From Mytilus galloprovincialis (Eukaryota; Mollusca; Bivalvia; Mytilida; Mytilidae): a stretch of 64,000 nucleotides of DNA. The position numbers were made by a program, and so were the translations under genes. The stretch spans positions 64,395,865 to 64,459,864 of the forward strand of contig NC_134843.1 in NCBI RefSeq assembly GCF_965363235.1. The letters are read 5' to 3'. Below the pieces are notes generated by a model, which worked only from the letters and a program-made list of their open reading frames with translations, was not told the DNA's origin and searched no databases. Of this stretch, positions 41,471-55,160 are shown one piece after another; the stretch's first letter is position 1; each line of letters starts with the position of its first letter.

Positions 41471-42504
41471 AAATTAATTTCGGAAACTTTAGACAATGTT
41501 TATCTTAGTTTCGTGTAATATCTGAATGCATTTTCAGAACTGTATTTTTAATACATATGCAAAATGCAGCGACGAAATTTAATTTTTATGAGTGTCCGGT
41601 GTCATTATATATTTGTTATATGCTCTTTTGTAACATGTGACACAGTTCAATACCAGAATCATATAATTATGAATATGGAAAGAACGTAATTTGGGGTTTA
41701 TGTTAACGTGCAGATATAGTCAGGTACGGAAAAGGCAAGACTACATTTAAACGTCAACAATATGATTTCCTTTTTGATTGATTTATGCAATATATCAAGC
41801 CTAAATCTCCTTAATTCCAAAGAAGTTTTTTGTAATTTGTTAAATTTGGCAGATATGATCAGTTTTTTTTCAACTACACATAATCCTAATTACCAACACA
41901 CAACCCTTGGACAAAAATAGTTTGTTAAGACTGAAGACAATCTCTGACAAAAATTCGTAACTTTGGTTAAGTATATAAACACGAGATGATTTAAGTTCAC
42001 AAATGTTATAATTTTGAAGTAAGAGTTCAACGATATGTCTTTAATCGCGATACTCGGAATAAAAAAAGATTAAAAACACATTGATATTTCATATATATCA
42101 TTTCCGAAAATGAAAGATAAAAAATTAAAAGAATACATTTAAACAGCGGTAAGCTGATGGTGCCTTGATATATTCTAATACTATAATTTTATTGATTTAA
42201 GCTCACAGTTATTGCGCGAGCTCATAGATCTTTATCTTTTACTACGAAATTATACTGTAATGTTTTTTTTGTTCATTCTACTATTAGTGGCTATATCCAA
42301 GTGTATATTTTTACAGCAACATCCACATTATCAATGGAACAGGAATTCGCAGATCTTATGCATCATCACTAATGCATTATAACAGAACTTTCATGAATAA
42401 CGTAAAAAAAATCATTTTTTTTTAATTGAAATTAGAATTGAATTGATGTTTACACCATCCAACATTTAAGACTCAATCAACAGTATAAGTCTTATACACC
42501 GATT

Positions 42505-42640
42505 ATAGGCAACAGTATTATACAGCTATTCAAAAGACATAAATCGGTAAAGAGAAAATTAATCCGGGTTACAAACTGAATCCAAGTGAAACATATAAGA
42601 GAAAAAAACATCATCTGAACATCAGAAGCACTGAAGTGCT
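42505..42640 (+). repeat. dispersed repeat (CAACAGTATTATACAGCTAT copy)
   Basis: Same family as 31585-31700; a further copy lies at 42935-43075. Confidence 0.55.
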
Positions 42641-42934
42641 AAAAAACCGCCTACATAGTTAAAAAAGCACTACTTGATATCCAAACAAAGATAAAGATTT
42701 AAAGACTACATTGTCAGTTTTTTAAATATTCTCATCGGGAAATGGACGTATTACCTCTTTTAAAATTTAATTCCGATTGATTACATTATACTCAAATATT
42801 AACCTCTTTTGAAATGATAGAATTTATATTGATCATTTTATGATATCTGTATTTCGTTGTTTGTTAATGTCTTTCAAATGAAAAATTGAGTTTATTAGTA
42901 GGCCCCCAAAAACACATATTTGAACAACTAATAA

Positions 42935-43075
42935 AGGCAATAGTACAGTAGTATACATCTGTTCAATAGTCATAAATCGATGAAACTGAAACAAATCCGG
43001 ATCAAATACCAGGACTAAGGGAAACATATTAACTAAAATAGCGGGGAAAAAAACAAAAAAAACAACAGAAACTTC
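42935..43075 (+). repeat. dispersed repeat (same family as 31585)
   Basis: AGTAGTATACATCTGTTCAA, TAGTCATAAATCGATG and GGGAAACATATTAACTA words match the family. Confidence 0.55.
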
Positions 43076-43126
43076 TAGGTAATTTCATTCTGGTAAATTA
43101 AAGAAAGAAAAGGTTACATCGTCTCA

Positions 43127-43877
43127 TACTGTGAAAGTACTTTTATTCGTCTGGTAGCAATTTTCGTGGTTTTCGTGGATGCATTTATCCGCCAATTTAA
43201 GTGTCCAACATAATAAATCCAACATTGTCGAAATCTAGACATGGAAAGATCCCCATCGGTAGGTTTGACTACTGATATGATCTGGAGAATATATTGAATA
43301 ACGCCAAATCTGAGAATACGTTAATAGCAGTCACAGAACTACACCCGCATGCAGGATTATACCCATTTAATCATTTATAACCTAAACTGTACAACATTTG
43401 ATCTTTTAATTCTCATAAAAATATTTTTGATCGATGAAAGTCAGATTTCCGGTTTTATATGCTAGTATGATAAAGTGTTCATTTTATATTCTCATAGTTC
43501 TCGTACATATGGGAAATAATAATTTCATACTGGGCTTGATTTTAATAAGAATTATTTGACAATTCGAGATACGTTTATAGCATTTGTTTATGTTACTGTT
43601 TTCTTTAGGTGACATGTTTATGGCCTAATTAACACCTTTGATGGTCTTTTATCTGTTGATCACTTTATCATGGGTTAATCACTACGATTTACACGGGTCA
43701 ATGTCTACTTTGTTATTCCCTTCAATCCAAACTATTTGTAACCTTTGTTTCTAAAGGCTTTAATTTTCTCAATTGTTTTTTTGAAAACTAAAATCAAGAA
43801 TTTAAAAACCCACGAACATGTAAATATTGTTCAAACCACGAAAATTAATACCAACGAATTAAAGTACTTTTACAGTA
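43127..43877. mobile_element. 751-bp MITE relative with ~42-bp inverted ends
   Basis: Left TACTGTGAAAGTACTTTTAT and the reverse complement of the right end (TACTGTAAAAGTACTTTAAT) start inverted repeats that run on to AATTTTCGTGG. The ends resemble those of 37258-37471, so one family with a longer interior. No protein frame. Confidence 0.65.
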
Positions 43878-44589
43878 ATCAATTTTGGTATGGAGATTAT
43901 CTTTAGAGTTTCTAACATTCAGGTATCAAAAGGTTAACTGTCATTATCATCATTAGATTAAATTGAAATCCAGGTTGCCAAATTCTTTTTTTTATATTTA
44001 GAAGAAATATTGATTGTTTAAACACACTTATATATTATAAATATATATTGTCTAAATATCCATTGGCAATCTTGTTTTTATTTGAAATTGTGACTCCACA
44101 TGATCTTTTACATTACTTCAGAATTCAGATTAATACAGAAACTATTCTGTGTATTAATTATTGCGAATTTGTAAAAGAATAGACACATTTGCCAGATAAA
44201 TAATTGTGAATTACGGAAACGATTGATACAGGAACATGTATCAGATATTATCTTATTGCTACACTCACCGACCGTAATAAAAACCTTGCAAACATTTCTG
44301 CGTTCATAGTATTTAAATATATTCCACCATAAATAATCGTTAATGATTTAAAATTTTGCTTGATATTACGTAATTATATAATAAGTCTTGTTACTAAGTA
44401 ACTCTAAGTAGAAAGGTTGCATATCAAAGCCATAAAGGCAACATAAATCTTAACCATTTTTATTTTTTCTTATTTTTAGCATTTGTTGACTTTGTTTTTC
44501 GACTGGATATTTATACATGTATCATGGATAATTTTTTCCTTTACATCAATCTTATATCTTTATTTGCAATGAACACTATCAGATGCCAG

Positions 44590-44840
44590 TAATTTAGTGG
44601 TTGTCGTTTGTTTATGTGTTACATATTTGTTTCTCGTAAAAAAAAAAAAAAAAGGGTCGTTAGTTTTCTCGTTTGAATTGTTTTTCATTGTCATTTCGGG
44701 GCCTTTTATAGCTGACTATGCGATATGGGCTTTGTTCATTGTTGTCGGCCGTACGGGGATAGTTATTTATGCCTGTGTCATTTTAGTCTCTTGTGGAGAG
44801 TTGTCCCATCGGCAATCATACCACATCTTCTTTTTTATAA
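44590..44840 (+). repeat. dispersed bivalve repeat, near full length
   Basis: GTGGTTGTCGTTTGTTTATG, TCATTTCGGGGCCTTTTATA, GCTGACTATGCGATATGGGC and GGAGAGTTGTCCCATCGGCA in order. An open frame of 117 codons crosses it, but it is only translated repeat. Confidence 0.7.
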
Positions 44841-47214
44841 CTACCATGGAAAAACTAAATACTCGAACCACACCAAAAACTATGGGTAATCTCAGCAGAT
44901 CCATGAATGACAATCATACAAGTAAATGGGTGTATATTGTACATGACTGAAAAATCATTCAAATAAAATAAAATGAAGAAAAATACATTTAAAACATTTT
45001 CGTATAAATATTTAACCCCGTTTTGAACGTAGTATCGATTATCGTAGATTAAAAAAAAAAATTGTTTCAAACGAAACTGAATTCAAATCTGTTCATTGTC
45101 TTACAGTTGAGGCAGTGATTTTGTGTTTTTTTAGAATATCACTTAATTTTTAAAGTTAGTCTTAGATTATGCTATTCAGAAAGCATAAAAAATAATAGAA
45201 GTATTTTTTTATTTATTTCGCCCGTCCACTTGCAAAGCATTATTTTTTAAATAATTGTTTTACCAAATGAGATCATGTTAAAACGTGCTGTTTGCAAACT
45301 TTACCCTAGAATTTTCAGCCCACAGTTATTAAGTCATGGGAACAGTGTTATGACATTGAAATATTGGCAGACAGAAACAAAACAAAATGTGCAATAGATA
45401 AGTTTAATGAATCAAAATGCCATAGTTATTAAGATTGTATTCAGCATGACAAAATTTGAACAGTTTGCTTTTGATCTTTGTGATTATCATCACCAAAGTG
45501 GAAACTTTCCAGGATTCACACAGTATGTGAATTTGTTCTTTTGGAACAATATGATGTAATATTATAACTCAATAATATTGTCAATTCTTAATGTAATTGA
45601 AAAATCGTTGTGCACTCATTCACAGTGGTATAACTTTTCATTTGTGTCATGAATTAATCCTTCTATCCATGACATAATCTTTGTAGCACAGTCGTTAACA
45701 CTCAATCTAGCTTGAGTGTAACGCCTTTTCAATATCAAATAGATTAAATTCAATTATGTCTTACTGTGGCCCTTCGTTTGATATCAAATCTGAAGTACAT
45801 AAAACCCAATACTAGTGATTCAAAGTTTTAAAAAAAAAGTTTAGAAAAAGGAATAAAAAAAAAAACGTTTTTACAATTTCCTGTTTTGATGCATTATTCC
45901 AGGCTTGCAATAGAACATGTAGAACTTGTGTCGTATTTTGGAAACATTCCGAAGCGTGAATACAAATCTATTGAAAACCGCTCCTGATATTGTTTATGAC
46001 GACACGCTAACACAAGTCGAACCAGAGCAATTAAATCATGTATGTATTCCATCGTTTTATAAACTAACAAATAGACTTGACAAACTAGTCAGATAAAGTA
46101 TAACGTAATTAGATATTCCATGCAGAGAAGAACAGGATAACGACAATCATTACTTTTTTTTTATAAATTCTTATCAATTCTTTTGCATGTGCTTATAGAA
46201 AGGCATATAATAAAACATATATGTATCTTTGTAGTTTCACACAAAACTTATATGAATCCGAAACTAGATTTTGTAATAGCAACAAGGTACACCAAAATCG
46301 AAAAATTTGTAACCCAATAAGTGTTACTGACTTTATTTCCATACAAATGAAAACGCAATACAATGTTTTGAATACCATATCGACACACTTGTCCAAAGAT
46401 CTTACAGAGAATAGAATCAATTATCAAAATACTGCATGTATGTATTTACGTATGTAGCATTAATAGGTCGTAGTAAATATATACATGTGGCTGATATGTC
46501 TGTTGAATTCGGAGTCTTGTAGATTACTGTAATATTGGTAATCAAACCACAGCTCCGTAAACTTGAAATGATAATGTGTCAGTTGCATATGTTGAACATT
46601 TTTTTGGGGATAATAGAATTTGATGTCGATAACTTTCGTCGTTTACTCTATGTCGTATGTTTCTCAACTCATTTTTCCATTGTTATTGTAATGGTGACCG
46701 TCCCGCTTAAATATTTCATGGTAATATTTACTAATTTATGATATATTAGTAACACAATTATATGAGCAGACATTCTAAATACACGATTATTTTGTTAGTT
46801 GTTATTGGCTTGCACTAGCTAACAGTAACTGCGAATGTCTGCAGACTTTATATCTTTTGTGCTTTTATTTGTGATTTTTTTGTGTGTTTTTGTATACTTT
46901 ATATCGATCTCATGAGTTATGAGTCCATTCTAACTGATTAATTGAGTGTTTTCCGATGTTATACTGTTTATTTACTATCACAGGTTACGTCGGATGGTTT
47001 GATGACAGCCAACATGTATAGCCTAGCCACATATTGCTCGTGTCTGTCCCAGGTCAGGAGCCTGAAATTAAATAAACGTCATTTGTTGCTTTACATCGCT
47101 TTTCGTTTTGTTTATAAATCAGGCCTTGAGTTTACTTGTTTGCATTGTTTCACATTTGTCAATTCAGGGTCTTTTGTTATGAAGGGCCGTTCGGGTCATA
47201 ACTCATTTTGCTAC

Positions 47215-47390
47215 ATGTACTCTAAAGATACGCGTAACGGGTCGTGCACGTGTTCGAGGGGTACACGTAAGATTTCGTTCTCGTACTCTAGATGTATACG
47301 TAACACTTTGTTCACGTTCCTAGAGGTACGCGTAACTGTTATTTCAAGTACCATGGACGTACACGTAATGTTTGTTCGTGCAGCTAACCG
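47215..47390. repeat. degenerate ACGCGTAAC minisatellite
   Basis: GATACGCGTAAC, GGTACACGTAAG, TGTATACGTAAC, GGTACGCGTAAC and CGTACACGTAAT recur about every 33-40 bases, with GTTC(G/A)CG words between. CpG-rich against an AT-rich background. Confidence 0.65.
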
Positions 47391-48139
47391 CAAACGAAAA
47401 TCTGTCAATCCATACCCTGAGTAATGGAATGTCTGTGCCAACAATCTCAAACTACTTGCAAAAGAAGAATACATGTTTTGTGTCAGAAAAAGTATTCACC
47501 AATACAAAATACCTATGAAATGAATGCAGAAATAAAAAAAAATATATCTACAAGAAAGAAATTAATCATATCCTTTCAGCTATATTGTCTTTTGGAATAA
47601 AGTATAAGTATTAGAAAATAGATAAATAAAAATGTGTATTTGATCAGGGAGATTTTACAATATCCGACAACCTACCGAAGAATCAAGATTGAAGGGATAC
47701 CCATGGCCAAATGATAACAAAAAAATGAAAGTGGTACAACAGTCAACAGACAACAGACAAAACTACAGGTGTACAGTAGAGATAAAGGTAAGTCAGGTAT
47801 TAGGTAGCATTTGAACGAGCATGTTATCCGGTAATTTTATCGAATTTTTATTTGAACCTACGTATACTGAATGAAAATCAAAATTGAGAAAATAAACACA
47901 AAGATAAAATAAATAAAATTCAATTAATAATTGTCAATGTATACAGATAAACGATATGAGCGGGAATACTTAAATCTAACACTAGGAATAGTAACAACAA
48001 TAAAAAAGTTAACTGTTGGAGTCACATAGTACATTACTCTTACTCTTAAAACAATGTACTTTAAGTTGTCTCGACTTTATGTTCTTTTGCATCAAAGATA
48101 TACATTTTCAAGATTTAAACAAGAAACAGAATATCAAGA

Positions 48140-48960
48140 AGACTGAACATTGAAATATTCTATTGTCCAGATAGAGTATTTTTTTTTTTTATAAAGAAAG
48201 CAATAACGTTATTTAAATTGTATAAATAATGTGCTTTGCAATGTATTGTCGTTATGACATAATCTTTACTTCTTTGATTGGAATAAAGTTTCAACAATGA
48301 TCAATTTCCAGTGAAGTGACTGATGTAATACAACTACATTTCTCACCACATGATTCAATTCAACACTGTGTTATAAAGTTTAATTCTTTCTATACAGATT
48401 ATACACAGACACCTTATAACTTTCATTCCATTTGCTTAATAACTCTCTTAGAATGAGAATTGTTGAACTCTTAAATTTTAAGAGATTTCAATACAAAGCA
48501 CAATTATATTGTGTGATACACTACACAATAGGAAATAATCTGATACTCATCCTTTTATGACTTTTGAAGTCGGGCATTTGTTCGGGATAATAACACTGGT
48601 CTTCTAGGGTAGTTACATATTGACATTTGATGGCTCAATTGACAAGTAGTCGTCTAGGTGTGTGATTTACTGGCATAGTTTGACAATTTTGATTAATATT
48701 ATTTGTACCTGCTATGGTTTATGTACCCTTGTTTTAATAATAAACTTTGGATAGGTTAAATTAACAATATAGGATATGAACAAATCATATAAAGTACATC
48801 ATAAGTAAATTCTATATCCATTTGTTTTATTATCAAAATTATCAATAAACTTCTCGATACAATTGTGTTCTTTCATCTATCGTACAGTGTGTGATTTTGG
48901 CAGTTGTTGTAGTCCTTTTTGAATTACAATAGAAAATGATTGAATCATATTAGTGGAAGA
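48140..48960. repeat. segmental duplication, copy 1
   Basis: AATGTATTGTCGTTATGACA, GTGACTGATGTAATACAACT and TGAATTACAATAGAAAATGA occur in the same order at 50480-51180. Copies differ by several percent and by indels. Confidence 0.75.
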
Positions 48961-49346
48961 TCTTAGCAAGCAAAATCGAGGGAATTGTGCAAATGGTGAT
49001 ACAAGCATGAAAATTACCACAAAGCATCATTATTATATACTTTTTAAGAAATAACTGCTGGCCATTAAAAAAAAATTTTTTTTCAAGATGGCCACGGCCA
49101 TTTTCTAAAATGGCTGTTTTCTTCAGTTTGAAAATATTGATTTTTCTGGAAAACTTTTCTTTGACCTTCTTTTGGTAAAAAACAATCATGAGGTTTGGCG
49201 GCTACCTTCCTTACATCATATATTTATTAAAAATGAATATTTGACATTTCCAGTATTTGCGCATGCGCGAAAATATTACAAAATTCTTTCAAAATCATTT
49301 GAACTATTTACTATATATCTAGTGTTTTTGGATTTCTAATGATATT

Positions 49347-49799
49347 ATGAATTGGTTTAATAACATTTTTCAAGGTTATGATACACATGTGTTTAACACT
49401 TTTGCGCATATGCAAACTATTTATAGACATCAAGAGCGATTTGTATGCACTACCAGGCAATTCTCAGGTATTCGATGGATAAGGCGCAATGTGGTGAATC
49501 CCGCAGAAACATCAATTGTAACTGCAGAATAGCCACTTTTGGAAATGCCTAAGCAAATTCACTGGGAATGGCCTGATTTGTACGGAAAAGATACGTTTAT
49601 CGTCATGTTTGGTGGATTTCACATTGAAATGACTTGTTATAAAACTCTGGGTGATATATTATTGCGTGATAGGGGATGGACATGTTGTCTTACTAAGGCC
49701 AATATTGCAACACCAAGAACGGCAGACTCTTTTTATGTATGTTCAAATGTACATAGGACTAGACAGGCGCATCAGATAACTGCATGTCTTTTGCTTTAA
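49347..49799 (+). pseudogene. degenerate repeat-derived ORF with one in-frame stop
   Basis: A single frame of 151 codons from ATG 49347 to TAA 49797-49799 is interrupted by TAG at 49530-49532. Downstream reads QIHWEWPDLYGK, FIVMFGGFHIEM, GDILLRDRGWT, TADSFYVCSNVHRTRQAHQ. I recall a widespread, multi-copy family in cnidarian and mollusc genomes with FGGLHIEM-type text, often in long ORFs of transposon origin; its biochemical role is not known to me. Here both ends are missing and a stop is present, so it is a broken fragment. Confidence 0.6.
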
Positions 49800-49819
49800 C
49801 TGTTAATTTCGGATTATGA

Positions 49820-51180
49820 AAGCTAAACTCAGAATATATGACAAGTGACAGCATTTAAAGTCAAGTAAAATAGGTTTTTAAATACAAATTAGTTGACTGT
49901 AACTTTTGACCTTTGTAGTGTAATTAAAATAATAAAATTGAATTGAAAGAAAATTAAATTTGTATATTGAATTAACAAATGCATGTAGTAACAGACTTGA
50001 CAAATCGAATCGTCATTCACTCTTATTACAATTTTCTCTCTACCTCTGTAAACCGCATCCTGTGTATTCCGAAATACGGTCTTAGTATGATGTATATTAC
50101 TCTTCGGCACATTAATTATAACTTTTAAAATTGTGTTTTTTTTTTAAATTAATTTGATATTCGATATGCAATCAAAACATAATTGTTTAATATACAAAAT
50201 GTTTTTTTCTAGATATTTAATTAGTAATGTGTTAAACCGTGAACTTACAGTAGTGAGATTTATTCTTGAAATTAAATTTGAATTAAAAGAAACTAATAGA
50301 AACGAGGAATATATAGAACTGACTTTGATAATTTTTTCAAATTGCAGAATGAGAATATTTACAACGTGTTTTCGAAATATTTGGAACTTGGTTGTGACCT
50401 CCGACACCTGATAACGAAGAGGTCCCGGATCATAAAATTCCATCGTAGAGTTTAGAGGTATCGTTCATTGAACAACGCTATGTTGTTCAAATGGAGTATT
50501 TTTAAAGAAAACAATGACGTTATGTAAATTGTATAAATATTGTACCGTGCAATGTATTGTCGTTATTATATAATATTTACTTCTTTTATTGAAATAAAGT
50601 TTCAACAAAGATCAATTTCCAGTGAAGTGACTGATGTAATACAACTACATTTCTCACCACATGATTCAATTCAACGCTGTGTTATAAAGTTTAATTCTTT
50701 CTATACAGATTATACACATACACCTTCTGACTTTCATTCAATTTGTTTAACAACTGTCTTAGAATAGGAATAGTTGAATACCTAGATTGGTATATGTTTG
50801 GATATTGACAAGTAGTCATCTAGGTATGCAATTTACTGCCATAGATTGAAAATTTTAATTAATATTTTTCGTACATGTTCCTGCTAAGACGTATTTACGT
50901 TTCTTTTACTTATAAACTTTGGATAGGTAAAATTAACAAAACGGGATATGAAAAAATGATATTAAGGTACATTTTATATACATTTGTCTTATTATCAAAA
51001 TTATCAATAAAATCATCAATAAAATTGTATTCATTTTATGATATATTTTAAATCCCTTAAAATTCAGTAAAATAAATGTGATAACAAAAATCCGTCATCT
51101 TTCGTACAGTAAGTGATATTTGCAGTTGTTGTAGCCCTTTTTGAATTACAATAGAAAATGATTGAATCATATGACAAGTG
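49820..51180. repeat. segmental duplication, copy 2
   Basis: AACAAATGCATGTAGTAACA, AAACCGCATCCTGTGTATTC, GTGAGATTTATTCTTGAAAT and GTGACCTCCGACA are shared, in order, with 51170-52480; the later part matches copy 1. Confidence 0.75.
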
Positions 51181-52480
51181 ACAACATTTGAATTCAAGTA
51201 AAAATAGATTTTCGTCACTAGTTTCAGCTTATACTATACTGTGTAACAATTGTATGCGAAAACACCACAAGACAAAAATCACCAGATAAAAACTTAATTT
51301 AATAAAGATATTTATTGAATAACATCCGAATATCTACTTTTAAGATACAAATTATACTATTTCAAGGCTTTCCCCTTTTAAGTTCAAACTATAGTATGTT
51401 GGTTTATTTTATTCTTTGTTCTATAGATTCTCAATCTGAACTGTAGTTAAATTACAATAATAGAATTGAATTAAATAAAAATAAAATTTTGTCATTGAAT
51501 TGTTTCAGGGATTTCTCCTTCATGTTCAAACAATAAAAACCAAGTTTACTGTAACCTTTGTCCATCATGTTCAGACAACAGAAATGACTTGACTGTAACT
51601 TTTAACCTATATATTTGAAATCAGTATTTTTGTGTAATCAAAATATTAAAGAATTGCATTAAATGAAAACTGAATTCGTTTATTGAATTAACAAATGCAT
51701 GTACTGACAGACTTGACAAATCAATTCGTCCTTTACTCTTATTGTAATGCTAATATGACCATTTTAGAGTTGAGCCGTACACCTTAGTGTATTTTTATAT
51801 TAACATTGTTTTTAAAACGAAATATGTAGAGGTTTTAAAATTAAACGATATCAATTCTTGCTGAAAATTGACGTCTTCTTTTTTTCTTCAAAATCTTACA
51901 TGTAGTAAAGATACTCTCTGTAAACCGCATCCTGTGTATTCCGAAATCTGGTCTAAGTATGATGTATATTACTGTTCACCACATTAATCATTACCTGTTA
52001 AAAATTGTTTGTTTCAAATAATTCATCATGATAATAGACTTGATCGATATGCAATCAAAAAATAATTGTTTATATAAGATGGGCTTCCAGGATATTCAAT
52101 TAACAAGGTGTTAAACCGTAAATTTACAGTAGTGAGATTTATTCTTAAAAATGAAATACTATTAAATTTGATATAAAAGAACTTAAAAGAAACGAGGAAT
52201 ATATCTCGGATAGAACTTACTATGATTTTTTTTTTAAATTGCAGGATAAGAAATTTACAACGAGTTTTCGAAATACTGGGTTCGTGGTTGTGACCTCCGA
52301 CAGCAATGGCCAAGGTAACCAAGAAGTCCCAGATGAGGACATTCCATTGTCAAGTTTAGAAGTATCGTTCATTGAACGATACTATTTAGATCATAATGAA
52401 ATTTCGTTTGATAAAATTCTTGCTTTTTATTATGTTTTACTAGCGTAGGAAAAGAACGATCGAAGTCTAACGGCAATCTC
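51170..52480. repeat. segmental duplication, copy 3
   Basis: Shares the blocks named for copy 2 at an offset of about 1.7-1.9 kb, with indels that change the offset along its length. Confidence 0.75.
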
Positions 52481-53429
52481 GTGGAACAATTCAAACAAAG
52501 CTAGGATTCTTTTGCAAATGAAAACAATAAACTCAAAGTGAAAGTAAAACTGACGACTCGAAAATATTTAATTAATCCAAGTGCCATAGTAATAAAGAGT
52601 ATATTTAGCATGACGAAATTAAAATTTTCCTTTTGATCTTGGTATTAATCATCACAAATGTGGAAAATTATCAGGATAGAAACTGTTTTCAATTTTATTC
52701 TTCTGAAACAGTTTTGATGTAACACAATAATCCAATAAGAATGTAAATTTTCAGAGTAATTAAGTTTTTTTGCACTCATTCATCGATATATTGCTTTTAT
52801 TGTTGTGTCATGAATCTATCAAGGCCTATAATCATAATATTCCTGCTTTTTACTGGACTGGCATGGTAAAATAATAATAATTAAGTTTAAATAACTATTC
52901 AATATCTAACAACTGAACATGAAGAATCTTTTTACCTGGGCTCTAGGTTTGTTTGCCGCCATTTCGTCGGTCCATAAAATGAAACAAAATATTTTACTTT
53001 ACAACTAATGATTTGAATAGAATCAGATTGACAAATTGTGATGTGTGTCCATTAAACTAATGAAACAAACTACCACATGTACTAGTAGTTGATACTTTGA
53101 AATAAAACGTCCTCTTAAAGGCTGTCGATTTAACACAGTAGAGAAATATGAAAATATTGTTTTACTGGTACTTATACTGATTTTGTTTTTGAAAAATAAA
53201 AAATATATTAACCATTTATATAATAGTAACGGGCGTAATCATGGCCCTACGTCTCATGGGTTCTGGTCATGTTTATAACATAACTTCACTAAGTCGATTT
53301 GATGTGCTTGATTAATACCTTAGTATGCGATAACAATATATATGTATTAGTTGCAATTCCCATGCAGTGCTTTGAACTAGCTTTGATTAACTGGGAGTTC
53401 ATATCTTATTGCTTGTTGTTTTTGTGTCT

Positions 53430-53750
53430 TGTACAGATGATATCAGAAAATCCAGTTTCAACGATTTTTTTTGTCGTTTTTTTTTATACACGATTAGGCC
53501 CCACAGACATGTTTAACCCCCGCACCATTATGAATGCTCCTGTCCCAAGTCAGGAGCTTGTAGTTAATGTTGTTCTTGCTCCTTTTTAGTCATATTTGTT
53601 TTTTGTAAATCATTTTGTTATAAATTAAGCTATAAGTTTTCTTGTATCTGTCGTTTTCATTTTTTTTACGTTGGGGACATGTATATACCAATATAAAGTA
53701 TTGAAGATGTAATGACTAAATTCTTATTGGCAATAATACCACATCTCCCG
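53430..53750 (+). repeat. dispersed bivalve repeat
   Basis: TACACGATTAGGCCCCACAG, CCTGTCCCAAGTCAGGAGCT and TTCTTATTGGCAATAATACC in order; overlaps in family with 44590-44840 and 47030-47160. Confidence 0.6.
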
Positions 53751-54909
53751 AGTTGTTGTATAGTAATTATGATTTTCATTGATGGCAAAATTAAGAAGAC
53801 TATGAAGGAATGGAAAAAGATTCTTTATTGTCAATACATGTATACTACAGATTCAGAAGTCTAAACAACATTGACTGTGCCCTGTGTAAAAAATAAAATA
53901 ACCAAAAATTCGAACTCCTAGGAATATTATAAACGGAAAGTAACATAGACATGTCATTGAAAAGGGAAACAGACGTGGTTGTATATGCCATGCTTAGGGA
54001 ACATGGATATTGTGATGCATTATTTGCAAATTAGAAATAAATAACGGGAAACCAAACATGTCTTTTGTCGTCTTGTTTCTCATTGTTTCTATATCTCGTG
54101 TAAATTTACAAGTTGAAATCTCGGAATGAAGCAATCTCCGTTCTTCAATTCTATGATTGTGGTTTCTTACTCATTTGGAGATTAGCAAAAATTACAAGTT
54201 TGGCCTCAATTATTGAGCATAACTAGTACCTTCTAAAAGCGTGTTTTGTAACTTGAAAGTATTTATTTAATTTGGATCATTAAATTAAAAATAAAGTTAT
54301 TCGTTTCAAATATTTGAATCAATATTTATAAAATCGAATCTTTATTTGAACCTGTTTGATTTTTACCGATTCTCACAGTTAGAACACCTAATTTTCAAAT
54401 TATGAGTTTTTTTAAGTTTGCTGTGCAGAAAATTGATATTGGCAACTGAATTGCACTTAATATTTCAATAAAGATTTGAATGTTTTGATTATCTAAATCT
54501 AATTTATTTAACTCTAGCATGTCTAGTGTATTCACATAGCATGTACTTAGAATGTCATGTGTACCTTTAAAATTGATGTGCAGATGTTTTATTGAATGTT
54601 GAGAGACTCAGTAGATACACCATTGTTTATAAAGATAATTGTGCAATCTCCATATATAACAAATCGATTAAAGCTTATAACTATCGTCTTTGGCGGAAAT
54701 ATTAAATAATAACACGATGTATAATACTTTATCTTCTACCATTAAGTGTGAATTCCTCGTGCGCTGTCAATGTCTATAGAGGTTACTAGAATTCAGTACA
54801 TGTCTTTACATACTAACACGATATTTTCAACTGGATTTATATCTTTGTCATACAAGTGAGAGGTTTAGCTAGCTATATAACCAGGATCACTCCACTATTT
54901 TCTACATTA

Positions 54910-55160
54910 GAAAATGACTGTACCAAGTCAGGAATATGACAGTTGTTGTCCATTTGTTTGATGTGGTTTTTCTTATGATTTTGTCATTTGATTAGGGACT
55001 TTCCGTTTTGAATTTTCCTCGGGGCTTAGTATTTTTGTGATTTTAGTTTTTTTGTAGTGCACGGTCTTCAGTTGACCTCCATTCGTTTGATGTGCTTGAG
55101 CTTCTGATTTTGACTTTCCGGGTTGAATTTTCCTTTGGGTTTGGTAATTTTAATATTTTA
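54910..55160 (+). repeat. dispersed repeat (TACCAAGTCAGGAATATGAC family)
   Basis: Same family as 14795-14945 and 63670-63805, here followed by a partial second copy from about 55080 (GTTTGATGTGCTTGAGCTTC). Confidence 0.65.

Larger units (their letters stand above)
41353..49346. other. intergenic: no intact gene recognised
   Basis: AT-rich DNA with dispersed repeats (42505-42640, 42935-43075, 44590-44840), a large MITE (43127-43877), a stretch resembling 52540-52830 (45400-45700), a CG-rich minisatellite (47215-47390) and the first copy of the duplication (48140-48960). Short open frames here have no splice or family support. Confidence 0.5.

Noticed and set aside
44597..44950. 117-codon open frame with membrane-like text
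   Set aside because: It is translated dispersed repeat; other copies of the repeat break the frame.
46942..47424. 160-codon open frame with Cys/Arg-rich end
   Set aside because: Its parts are a dispersed repeat and a degenerate ACGCGTAAC minisatellite.
48301..48456. 52-codon frame shared by copies at 48301 and 50612
   Set aside because: Differences between copies are mostly amino-acid changing, and one copy has a stop just upstream; no sign of selection on protein.
53299..53589. 96-codon open frame
   Set aside because: Most of it is a dispersed repeat also found at 47030-47160.
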